Of a stretch of DNA of 56,086 nucleotides, positions 24,380 through 32,035 are shown one piece after another. A program made the translations under genes and the position numbers. The notes under the pieces were generated by a model. The model worked only from the letters and a program-made list of their open reading frames with translations, was not told where the DNA came from and searched no databases. The DNA lies in NCBI GenBank assembly GCA_021443605.1, contig JABUTQ010000051.1, positions 1 to 56,086 of the forward strand, written 5' to 3'. The DNA is from Bacteroidales bacterium (GTDB lineage: Bacteria > Bacteroidota > Bacteroidia > Bacteroidales > UBA932). Position 1 is the first letter of the stretch, and each line of letters opens with the position of its first letter.

Positions 24380-25570
24380 ATGTATAATAATTTTCAAAAG
24401 TATCTCCAGGACGAGCTCCAATCGATAAAGGATGCCGGCCTGTATAAAAATGAAAGAGTCATCACCTCTCCGCAACAGGCCCAGATAAAAGTGGGAGATG
24501 GCGATGACGTGCTCAACTTCTGCGCAAACAACTATCTCGGCCTTGCAAACAACCCCGAGCTGATAGCAGCCGCAAAGGAAGCACTTGACACTCACGGATA
24601 TGGAATGTCTTCTGTCCGCTTCATCTGCGGCACCGGAGACCTCCACAAAAAATTGGAAGAGTCTATCGCAAATTTCTTCGGCACAGAAGACACTATACTC
24701 TACGCATCTTGCTTCGATGCAAACGGAGGCGTTTTCGAGCCGCTGCTCGATGAAAACGACGCCATCATTTCCGATGCTCTCAACCACGCTTCAATCATCG
24801 ACGGTGTGCGTCTGTGCAAGGCTGTCCGCTATCGTTACGCAAATGCTAATATGGAAGAGCTTGAAGAGTGCCTCAAGAAGGCTCAGTCACAGAGACACAG
24901 ACTTATCGTTACCGACGGCGTGTTCTCAATGGACGGAAACGTGGCTCCGCTCGACAAGATTCACGCTCTTGCAGAGAAATACGATGCAATGGTGATGGTG
25001 GATGAAAGCCACTCCGCCGGTGTCGTAGGCCACACAGGTCGCGGAACCACAGAGCTTTACAACCTCCGCGGCGAGATAGAGATTCTCACCGGCACCCTTG
25101 GAAAGTCATTCGGAGGCGCAGTGGGCGGCTTTACTACCGGCAAGAAAGAGATTATTGCAATGCTTCGCCAGCGCTCCCGTCCATATCTCTTCTCAAATTC
25201 TATCCCTCCTATGATTGCCGCAGCCGGCATCAAGATGTTTGAGATGATGTCTGCCACCAACAAGCTTCAAGACAAGCTTCACGCAAACACGGACTATTTC
25301 GTGGCAGCCATGAAGGGGGCAGGATTTGATATAAAGCCCACTCAGTCAGCAATTTGCGCAGTAATGCTCTATGATGCTCCGCTGTCGCAGAAATTTGCTG
25401 CCCGCCTTCAGGAAGAGGGAATTTATGTAACGGGATTCTACTATCCGGTAGTGCCTAAGGGACAGGCGCGCATCCGAGTACAAGTGAGCGCAGGACACGA
25501 AAAAGAGCATCTCGACAAATGCGTTGCTGCATTTACCAAGATTGGGAAAGAGCTCGGTGTCCTGAAATAG
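24380..25570 (+). CDS. kbl: Glycine C-acetyltransferase (2-amino-3-ketobutyrate CoA ligase)
   Basis: This 396-aa PLP enzyme interconverts 2-amino-3-ketobutyrate plus CoA with glycine plus acetyl-CoA, the second step of threonine breakdown. It is colinear with E. coli Kbl: VLNFCANNYLGLANNPELI, YGMSSVRFICGT, SDALNHASIIDGVRLCKA, MVMVDESHSAGVVG, the PLP-lysine motif TLGKSFGGAVGG near residue 240, and FYYPVVPKGQARIRVQ. Threonine dehydrogenase is not nearby, so the partner gene must be elsewhere. Related alpha-oxoamine synthases (for example serine palmitoyltransferase) are less similar. Its stop abuts the trmB stop with no gap. Confidence 0.94.
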   Translation: MYNNFQKYLQDELQSIKDAGLYKNERVITSPQQAQIKVGDGDDVLNFCANNYLGLANNPELIAAAKEALDTHGYGMSSVRFICGTGDLHKKLEESIANFFGTEDTILYASCFDANGGVFEPLLDENDAIISDALNHASIIDGVRLCKAVRYRYANANMEELEECLKKAQSQRHRLIVTDGVFSMDGNVAPLDKIHALAEKYDAMVMVDESHSAGVVGHTGRGTTELYNLRGEIEILTGTLGKSFGGAVGGFTTGKKEIIAMLRQRSRPYLFSNSIPPMIAAAGIKMFEMMSATNKLQDKLHANTDYFVAAMKGAGFDIKPTQSAICAVMLYDAPLSQKFAARLQEEGIYVTGFYYPVVPKGQARIRVQVSAGHEKEHLDKCVAAFTKIGKELGVLK

Positions 25571-26239
25571 TTACAGGCGGAAGGCGGTGTAAGTTATCGG
25601 CTTCCCCTCCTTTAGAAACATACTTTCGTAGAAAGTCTTGACAGAGAGAATGTCGCCATCGGTAACACGGCCACTGCCGTAGATGTCGGCATTCTTTTCT
25701 ATTATCTCCAGCCCAAGCGACTCTGCCGTTTCGATTGTAAACTCGTGCAGCAACTGGCTGTCTGTCTTCAAGTTGACGATACCGCCTTTTTTCAAAAAAC
25801 CGCGATAGCGGTCGAGAAACATAGGATGCGTGAGCCGCTTGCGAGGCTTTTTGGGCTGAGGGTCGGCGAAGGTTATCCATATCTCGCTTATCTCGTCAGG
25901 GCCAAAAATAGAACCTATGAAATCGATGCGGGTGCGCAGGAACGCCACATTCCCCATATTGTTCTCGGTAGCGAACTTAGCCCCCTTCCACAGGCGCGCA
26001 CCCTTGATGTCAACACCGATATAGTTGATGTTTGGATTGCGCTGCGCAAGGGCAATCGTATATTCCCCCTTGCCGCATCCGAGCTCCACCACTATGGGGT
26101 TGCTGTTGCCGAATATCTGTTCGTTCCAGTGCCCTTTCAAAGGATGGTCTCCACGGAGCATCTCGTCCATAGGGGGCTGTATCAGGCACTTGAACGATTC
26201 ATTTTCACGAAATTTCCTTATCTTATCTTTTCCGCTCAT
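25571..26239 (-). CDS. trmB: tRNA (guanine-N7-)-methyltransferase
   Basis: This 222-aa SAM-dependent enzyme makes m7G46 in the tRNA variable loop. The SAM-binding motif is VVELGCGKGEYTIALA, followed by NYIGVDIKGARLWKGAK, and the family motif WITFADPQPKKPRKRLTHP is present. It is the last gene of a six-gene operon and overlaps gldH by 17 nt. No terminator lies between it and the convergent kbl. Confidence 0.95.
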   Translation of the reverse strand: MSGKDKIRKFRENESFKCLIQPPMDEMLRGDHPLKGHWNEQIFGNSNPIVVELGCGKGEYTIALAQRNPNINYIGVDIKGARLWKGAKFATENNMGNVAFLRTRIDFIGSIFGPDEISEIWITFADPQPKKPRKRLTHPMFLDRYRGFLKKGGIVNLKTDSQLLHEFTIETAESLGLEIIEKNADIYGSGRVTDGDILSVKTFYESMFLKEGKPITYTAFRL

Positions 26240-26717
26240 CTTTTGATATTGTTTTAAACCCTACACCATAAACGGCATCGGATCCATTCTTGTCCATTAT
26301 CTTGAAACATATTTTCCACTCCCCGGGAAATTCACCGGCCTCTACATTGAATCTGTATGGCCATTCGATGTCATACACCTGCCAGGTGCGCTTTATGGAG
26401 ATTGCCTCGTGAGGAATCTCCTTTTCATTTGTAACTATCGGAAAGACAACATCTTCCGAAAACGAATCGCCTGACGGGGAGATTGCTGTCACCAGCACTT
26501 TCATCACCTTTGAATCTATTTTAGACGGATTCAGCCTGCAGGAGAAGTAGGTATCATAACGACACAGGCTGTCCATTGGAAAAGAGAAAATGAACAATCC
26601 GTCGTTGTCTCCGGGAATCACGGAGATATACTCGTAATTGTCGGGCTGCCGGCCTGAGCACGATACGAGGAGAAAAAGGAGACAGAGCCTAACTATTTGT
26701 CTCCCTGTGCTTTTCAT
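26223..26717 (-). CDS. gldH: GldH-family lipoprotein
   Basis: The ATG at 26715-26717 is chosen because it places a lipoprotein signal (RQIVRLCLLFLLVSC, Cys20) at the N-terminus. An earlier in-frame start would bury the signal. The 164-aa product has the GldH pattern (YEYISVIPGDNDGLFIFSFPM, YDTYFSCRLNP, WPYRFNVEAGEFPGEW). GldH was defined in gliding Flavobacterium. Homologues are kept next to PSP1/RicT genes in many non-gliding Bacteroidales, so motility is not implied. It overlaps the PSP1 gene by 29 nt. Confidence 0.8.
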   Translation of the reverse strand: MKSTGRQIVRLCLLFLLVSCSGRQPDNYEYISVIPGDNDGLFIFSFPMDSLCRYDTYFSCRLNPSKIDSKVMKVLVTAISPSGDSFSEDVVFPIVTNEKEIPHEAISIKRTWQVYDIEWPYRFNVEAGEFPGEWKICFKIMDKNGSDAVYGVGFKTISKDERKR

Positions 26718-27855
26718 GTTTGTTCTTTGAGTGTTTCTTGTGGTGGTGCTTGCTTTTTCGAACCTCATCGAAACGGTTGATATTATCTTCACCGACTGCA
26801 CTTACAAACTCCGGCTCCGAAGACTCCTGCTCCCTCCCTTGCAAAGAGTCGGGCTTGATTCCCTTGCGGTTTTTCTTGATTATGTCATAAACCTCCTCAG
26901 CATTAAGAGGGTACATATTGGACATATTGTTCTTTTCGTAAGAAAACCACATTACGCCCTTAAGCACGTCTGTCTTGACAAGATATGCAAAACCGTCCTT
27001 GAACTCGAGTGGCTCCCTGACATCGGGAAGATGCTTTTGGGCATCGATATATGCGGATGCCTCATAGTTGATGCAACATTTGAGCTTGCTGCACTGCCCG
27101 GCAAGTTTCTGAGGATTGAGCGACAAATCCTGGCAACGGGCCGCCTGAGTTGTAATCGACTGAAAATCCGCCATATAACGCGAACAACACAATGGTCTGC
27201 CGCATACGCCGAGCCCTCCGATGAGACCGGCCTCCTGACGGGCGCCAATCTGCTTCATCTCTATCCTGATACGAAACTCCTCCGCAAAATCCTTGATAAG
27301 CTGTCTAAAGTCAACTCTCTCATCTGCAATATAATAGAAGATTGCCTTAGTGCCATCTCCCTGAAACTCCACATCCCCAATCTTCATATTCAAGCCCAAC
27401 CCCGCGGCAATCTGACGGGAACGAATCATCGTGTTGTGCTCACGGGCAATGGCCTCCTGCCAACGCTCCACGTCAAGAATCTTGGCCCTGCGATAAATCT
27501 TGCGAAACTCGGCGGTCTTGATATCCACCTTGTGACGAAGCAACTGGCGCGCCACCATCGCCCCCTCGAGGGTAATAATCCCCACATCGTGACCGTTTGC
27601 AGCCTCAACCACAACCACGTCGCCAATTTTGAGCAACTGCCCGGATGTGTTCCGATATATGTCCTTTCGGGTATTCTTGAATCGCACTTCGTACAAATCC
27701 TTGCAACTATCCGTCTGGATTCCGTCCATCCAGCTGAACACGGCCAGTTTGCAGCACCCTTTGTTGTAGTCGATGTTTAAGGCCTTCTGAGGGGTGCGCT
27801 CCACGATGCAGCCGCGTGAACAATCGTATTTTATTTCTCTTCTGATATCGTCCAT
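26689..27855 (-). CDS. PSP1-domain protein (RicT/YaaT-like)
   Basis: This 388-aa cytoplasmic protein has a PSP1 domain rich in conserved cysteines: GVCGRPLCCSRYMADFQSI, then AGQCSKLKCCINYEA. In Bacillus the RicT homologue is part of a Y-complex with Fe-S clusters that affects RNase Y processing; the role in Bacteroidota is not established. The C-terminal ~70 residues are a Lys/His-rich tail (KSKHHHKKHSKNKHEKH). It lies 11 nt after holB. Confidence 0.88.
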   Translation of the reverse strand: MDDIRREIKYDCSRGCIVERTPQKALNIDYNKGCCKLAVFSWMDGIQTDSCKDLYEVRFKNTRKDIYRNTSGQLLKIGDVVVVEAANGHDVGIITLEGAMVARQLLRHKVDIKTAEFRKIYRRAKILDVERWQEAIAREHNTMIRSRQIAAGLGLNMKIGDVEFQGDGTKAIFYYIADERVDFRQLIKDFAEEFRIRIEMKQIGARQEAGLIGGLGVCGRPLCCSRYMADFQSITTQAARCQDLSLNPQKLAGQCSKLKCCINYEASAYIDAQKHLPDVREPLEFKDGFAYLVKTDVLKGVMWFSYEKNNMSNMYPLNAEEVYDIIKKNRKGIKPDSLQGREQESSEPEFVSAVGEDNINRFDEVRKSKHHHKKHSKNKHEKHRETNS

Positions 27856-27866
27856 TGTACAAATCT

Positions 27867-29048
27867 CTATATGTAAATCAGCAATCTGTTACATAAGTCG
27901 CTGAAAATCAATTTGGAATTAACATTGCTCTCCACCGCCCTCAAAGCCCCTTCAAAGGCATTGAATCCTTTTTCATAGAAATCATCCTTGACACTTTTTG
28001 CCAAAGAGGCAAAATGTTCGTGTTCGCTTTGAGTTGTATATGAGATACTTGACACTCCGCGTGCAAACATAGCGATTTTTCTTATATAATTCTCTCCGGT
28101 GAGGCAAAATTCTTTCTGTTTTTCCTTGCCAAGCTCCGCGGTCGACTCCGCAAGTGGAATCATATCGGGGAGCGATTTTCTGATTGCAGCATCGAAAATC
28201 TTGTCGAGCAGGGATGCAAATTCGTTCTCGTCTTCGTGCTCTGCGGCAATCTTGAGCGCCTTTCCGTAACTTCCGGCCGCGATATTCGCTATCATCTTTG
28301 CGTCCTCTCCTTGCGAAACTCCGTTATCTTCGAGCAAGCCGGCAATGAGGTTTGAATCAATCGGAGACAAACGTATTATCTGGCAGCGGGACAATATTGT
28401 AGGGAGCAGTTTCCCCGGCTCTTTTGACACCAGCAGGAAGATTGTCCCGGTCGGCGGTTCTTCAATCAGTTTGAGCAGACGGTTGGCAGCCTCCTCGTTC
28501 ATCTTTTCGGGGAGGTAGATAATCATTGTCTTGTAATCTGCCTCGTATGGCTTCAAAGAGAGTTTCTCGATGATTGCCTTACCTTCATTGACACTGATTA
28601 TTCCGGCCTTGTTATCGATTCCAATGGCCGCATATAACTCTTGTTCAATGAAATAAGGATTTTGAAGAAAGAGGGCTCGCCATTGTTTAAGATACATATC
28701 CGACACAGGACGCTTCTTTTCCTGTTCAGTCAACGAACTTGAAGAATTGACAGGAAATGCAAAATGCATATCGGGATGTATCAGTTTCTGGTGCTTTTTG
28801 CAACTGGGACACTCCCCGCACGAATCGCTGTCGTCGGCTAATGCGGTGGGTTCAAAACCAAAAAGGCCTCCCCCCGCACCATCTCCGTGGGTGCAGTTGA
28901 TATATTGAGACAACGCCACGGCAAAGGCGAGTGCCCCTGTCCCCTCATTTTCACAAAAGAGGAGCGCGTGGCCCAACTTGTTGTTTTTGACCATATTGAC
29001 AAGCTTTTCCTTGAGCTCGTCGTTGCCGTAAATCTCTTTGAATTGCAT
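27867..29048 (-). CDS. holB: DNA polymerase III delta' subunit
   Basis: This 393-aa clamp-loader subunit begins FKEIYGNDELKEKLVNMVKNN and shows the RFC-type fold without a functional Walker A, as usual for delta'. The zinc-binding cluster is DSCGECPSCKKHQ, followed by IYLPEKMNEEAANRLLKLIEEP and a SRCQIIRL sensor-like segment. It starts 1 nt after the U32 gene stop. Confidence 0.88.
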   Translation of the reverse strand: MQFKEIYGNDELKEKLVNMVKNNKLGHALLFCENEGTGALAFAVALSQYINCTHGDGAGGGLFGFEPTALADDSDSCGECPSCKKHQKLIHPDMHFAFPVNSSSSLTEQEKKRPVSDMYLKQWRALFLQNPYFIEQELYAAIGIDNKAGIISVNEGKAIIEKLSLKPYEADYKTMIIYLPEKMNEEAANRLLKLIEEPPTGTIFLLVSKEPGKLLPTILSRCQIIRLSPIDSNLIAGLLEDNGVSQGEDAKMIANIAAGSYGKALKIAAEHEDENEFASLLDKIFDAAIRKSLPDMIPLAESTAELGKEKQKEFCLTGENYIRKIAMFARGVSSISYTTQSEHEHFASLAKSVKDDFYEKGFNAFEGALRAVESNVNSKLIFSDLCNRLLIYI

Positions 29049-29049
29049 A

Positions 29050-30840
29050 CTACAAAGTTACAACCATTTCACAATTTCTGCAATCGAATTTCAAGGTGAG
29101 GCGGCGGCCGTTGTTGAGCAGCGCCCATGGCTCGTTGATCTTCTTCCCACAGAGCCCGAGCTCTTTGCGTATGCAGTATCTCGTGCGCATCAACTCCATT
29201 CCGCCCCCTTGTTCAATCTCATAGGCAGGCCTGAGATTGGTGACTCCCAGCTCTTTGTAAAAGTTTTCTGACAATGAGTTGGAGCAGTTGAGCAGCCGAG
29301 TGTCGTCCGGCTGTGTCCAATCACAGACACTCTTAATTCCTTTTACAGCTTCTCGCAATCTCCTTTGGTACGGGATGGCTGAGAGCATCTCCGCAAGTTC
29401 CCTGCGAAATCCGTTGAGCACAGAAGCGGGATAGAATCTTACATCCTCTTCATCTATGCTTTCAACTCGAAAATTGTAGCAAAGGGCACTTTTCCCAATG
29501 CTTTTCATTATCCCCACGATGGCAGCACCACTCTTTTCGGCCTTTGGAAACTCTTGTTTTATAGGAAGATAAGCCTCTTTGCCCAAATCGTCACAAATTG
29601 CCTTTATCCCTTTGGATGAAAATTGTACCCTGACATCCACAAGGCGGCGAGGAACATTGTTCTCCAACTCTTTCTCAAAGGCCGAGTTGAAGTTGCGATA
29701 CACTGCAGTCCCCGGTTTCAAGGCTGAATTATCTTTTATTGTAATGATGTCGCCGTTGCAGACATCCGCCCTCATCCCGATGACTTCCTTATTTATGACA
29801 AAGGCGAGCCCGTCTCCGTTTGCAACCTGTGCTCCCCCACTGATTCTTATCCTATTTGCGCCGATGCACTCTTTCACGGTTGCAATCTTCTCCCCGAGAT
29901 ATGCCGATGCCGCGCCGGAGTTCCATTTATCTTTTCTGCCTGATATATAGAGAGTTGTATATCCCCTATTGAATGTAATGTCAGGATTCGGGGAGAATCC
30001 GCCGTGCAAGGTTCCCGCAGAGGCCTTGCAATATTTGCCATCTGAAGCGGCAATCACACCATCCATCACGTTTCTGTAATGACGCACAATATTTTGGACG
30101 TATGTCTTGTTTTTCAGCCGCCCTTCTATCTTGAATGATACTATCCCTTCATCGGCCAGATTTCCGAGATGCGAATCAAGGCGGAGATCCTTTACGGACA
30201 GGAGCGCCTCATTGCGGGCAATAATCTTTCCGGAACTATCCACAAGGTCGTATTTGGATCTGCAGGCCTGAATACACGCCCCTCGGTTTGCACTTCTGCC
30301 GGCAAGATAACTACTCAGATAGCATCTTCCACTGTAACAGACACATACAGCCCCGTGAACAAAAAACTCGAGTTCACAGTTTGTGGCTTCCCGTATCTTT
30401 TTTATCTCGTCAAGGGAGAGATGCCGTTCAAGTACAAGCCTTTTGAATCCGGCCTGCTCCAGCATCTTCGCCTGTTCCGGTGTCCTGATAGCACATTGAG
30501 TGGAGGCATGAAGCTCTATCGGAGGAAGATTCATCTCCAAAAGTGACAAATCTTGCACAATCAAGGCATCCACCTCTGCGTCAAACAACTCATTTACAAG
30601 ATTCTGCGCCTGTGCAAGCTCAGTTTCAAAGAGGATTGTGTTAAGAGTGACATATACCTTTGCCCCAAAGAGGTGGGCATACGAAACGAGTTCCCGTATG
30701 TCGGACACGGGATTGCCGGCAGCCTCTCTGGCTCCGAATGCCGGCCCGGCTATATAAACGGCATCGGCACCACAGTCTATGGCCGCGATGCCGATGTCTT
30801 TATTTTTTGCCGGAGCAAGAAGCTCTAATGCTACTGGCAT
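29050..30840 (-). CDS. U32-family protein (RlhA-like, with C-terminal extension)
   Basis: This 596-aa protein begins LELLAPAKNKDIGIAAIDCG, with the U32 signature ELEFFVHGAVCVCYSGRCYLSS and GACIQACRSKYDLVD cysteines. U32 proteins are now known mainly as RNA hydroxylation enzymes (RlhA for 23S rRNA C2501, TrhP for tRNA), although they were named peptidases. The long form with ~200 extra C-terminal residues resembles RlhA. It overlaps the TPR gene by 10 nt. Family firm; RNA target inferred. Confidence 0.85.
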   Translation of the reverse strand: MPVALELLAPAKNKDIGIAAIDCGADAVYIAGPAFGAREAAGNPVSDIRELVSYAHLFGAKVYVTLNTILFETELAQAQNLVNELFDAEVDALIVQDLSLLEMNLPPIELHASTQCAIRTPEQAKMLEQAGFKRLVLERHLSLDEIKKIREATNCELEFFVHGAVCVCYSGRCYLSSYLAGRSANRGACIQACRSKYDLVDSSGKIIARNEALLSVKDLRLDSHLGNLADEGIVSFKIEGRLKNKTYVQNIVRHYRNVMDGVIAASDGKYCKASAGTLHGGFSPNPDITFNRGYTTLYISGRKDKWNSGAASAYLGEKIATVKECIGANRIRISGGAQVANGDGLAFVINKEVIGMRADVCNGDIITIKDNSALKPGTAVYRNFNSAFEKELENNVPRRLVDVRVQFSSKGIKAICDDLGKEAYLPIKQEFPKAEKSGAAIVGIMKSIGKSALCYNFRVESIDEEDVRFYPASVLNGFRRELAEMLSAIPYQRRLREAVKGIKSVCDWTQPDDTRLLNCSNSLSENFYKELGVTNLRPAYEIEQGGGMELMRTRYCIRKELGLCGKKINEPWALLNNGRRLTLKFDCRNCEMVVTL

Positions 30841-31772
30841 TTAAGGGTTGTCATCTGATATCTTGCAGCTTCACCGAGCTTCGGATCCTGTGCAATCTCC
30901 TTGTAGTATCCGCAAGCCTTTGCATTGTCACCTGCTGCCTGGAGGGCGGTTGCAAGACGATAAATCATCTCGTTCTTGTCTTTTGCATTGGGAGACATTG
31001 CGAGATATGATTCGAATGCTTCTGCAGCAATCTTGTTCTGTTTGAGGTTCAATGCGTTGAGACCAATGAGCTTCTGTGCGTTAGCGCTGTTTGCGTTCTC
31101 AGCGGAGAGCTGTGCAGCCTCGAGAGCGCCCTTGAAGTCTTTCTCTTTCTGGCAAGCCTGTGATTTCTTGAGGTAGATGTTTGCAAGCTGCTTCTTGGCA
31201 TTTGCCTCCTGGCCAAATTCAACTGCCTTTCCGAGAGCCGCGATAGCCTCGTCAACGTTGCCGGCTGCATTGTAAGCCATACCGAGACGGAGGTATGCCA
31301 CACCATTTTCGGGATCAGCTTCAACCACGCCCTTGTATGCGGCAGCGGCCTCTGCGTATTTCTTATCGTTCAAAAGAGTACCAGCATTTGCCATAAGCAT
31401 CTGAGGAACAAGCTTTTTAACTTCATCAATCACATCGGCGTTGTTGCCATATTCGGTAGCAAGGTCTGATGCCTTCTTGAAAGCGGCGATAGCATCATCG
31501 ATTGCACCTGCGTTTGCAAATCCTTTTCCCTGAGACAGACATACTTTCGGAAGAATATCCTTGCATTTTCCTGCCAATTCCATCCCCTCTTCACCAAGAA
31601 CGGCAGCCCCTTCGAGTGCTTTTGTAAAATTCTCAATAGCCTTTGCATCATCATTGGCATTAAGAGCCTCTGCACCTGCATTATAAAGGTTTGTTACAGA
31701 CTCAAGATCCTGGGCAGAAACGAAACCTGCCGACAAAAGTGCAACGAACATTGCAAAAAATACTTTCTTCAT
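30831..31772 (-). CDS. Secreted TPR-repeat protein
   Basis: This 313-aa protein has a signal peptide (1-20, ending FVSAQ) and then repeated TPR-like helical pairs, for example LYNAGAEALNANDDAKAIEN, AYLRLGMAYNAAGNVDEAIA, KACGYYKEIAQDP. It is periplasmic or surface-located by prediction. Molecular partner unknown. It is the first gene of the six-gene operon running to trmB. Confidence 0.85.
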   Translation of the reverse strand: MKKVFFAMFVALLSAGFVSAQDLESVTNLYNAGAEALNANDDAKAIENFTKALEGAAVLGEEGMELAGKCKDILPKVCLSQGKGFANAGAIDDAIAAFKKASDLATEYGNNADVIDEVKKLVPQMLMANAGTLLNDKKYAEAAAAYKGVVEADPENGVAYLRLGMAYNAAGNVDEAIAALGKAVEFGQEANAKKQLANIYLKKSQACQKEKDFKGALEAAQLSAENANSANAQKLIGLNALNLKQNKIAAEAFESYLAMSPNAKDKNEMIYRLATALQAAGDNAKACGYYKEIAQDPKLGEAARYQMTTLKCQ

Positions 31773-31839
31773 CTTCTTATATGTTTTAAATTAATTTTCA
31801 ATCCGTGGCCTTACAAACATAAAACGAGCCAAAACCTTG

Positions 31840-31847
31840 CAAAGGTA
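31840..31847 (-). promoter_or_regulatory. -7 box of the TPR-U32-holB-PSP1-gldH-trmB operon
   Basis: TACCTTTG on the minus strand, an exact -7 match. The -33 position reads TGCA instead of TTTG and falls inside the TTATGCATTA inverted-repeat arm, suggesting activation or repression there. Confidence 0.6.
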
Positions 31848-31863
31848 CAAAAAAAATATAAGA

Positions 31864-31938
31864 TTATGCATTATACTCATTTTGTCTAACAAATTATTGC
31901 ATAGTGGGCGAAGAATCGTGCTGTACGTTAATGCATAA
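31864..31938. repeat. Inverted repeat between divergent promoters
   Basis: TTATGCATTA (31864-31873) and TAATGCATAA (31929-31938) are exact reverse complements. A related TTATTGCATA lies at 31894-31903. The right arm ends 1 bp before the -33 TTTG of the second SusC gene. Confidence 0.7.
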
Positions 31939-31939
31939 C

Positions 31940-31970
31940 TTTGATATATAAAATTTATTTTGTACTTTCG
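31940..31970 (+). promoter_or_regulatory. Promoter of the second SusCD operon
   Basis: TTTG, 19 nt, TACTTTCG. The start near 31977 leaves a leader of about 59 nt. Confidence 0.8.
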
Positions 31971-32035
31971 TGCAATTATTCAAACTGTGAAACAACTTAA
32001 AACTATCAACCAAATATTAACCTAAAATCACATCT

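Noticed and set aside
26731..27780. 349-aa plus-strand ORF
   Set aside because: Antisense shadow of the PSP1-domain gene; no promoter, no family pattern, and the minus-strand frame has clear motifs.
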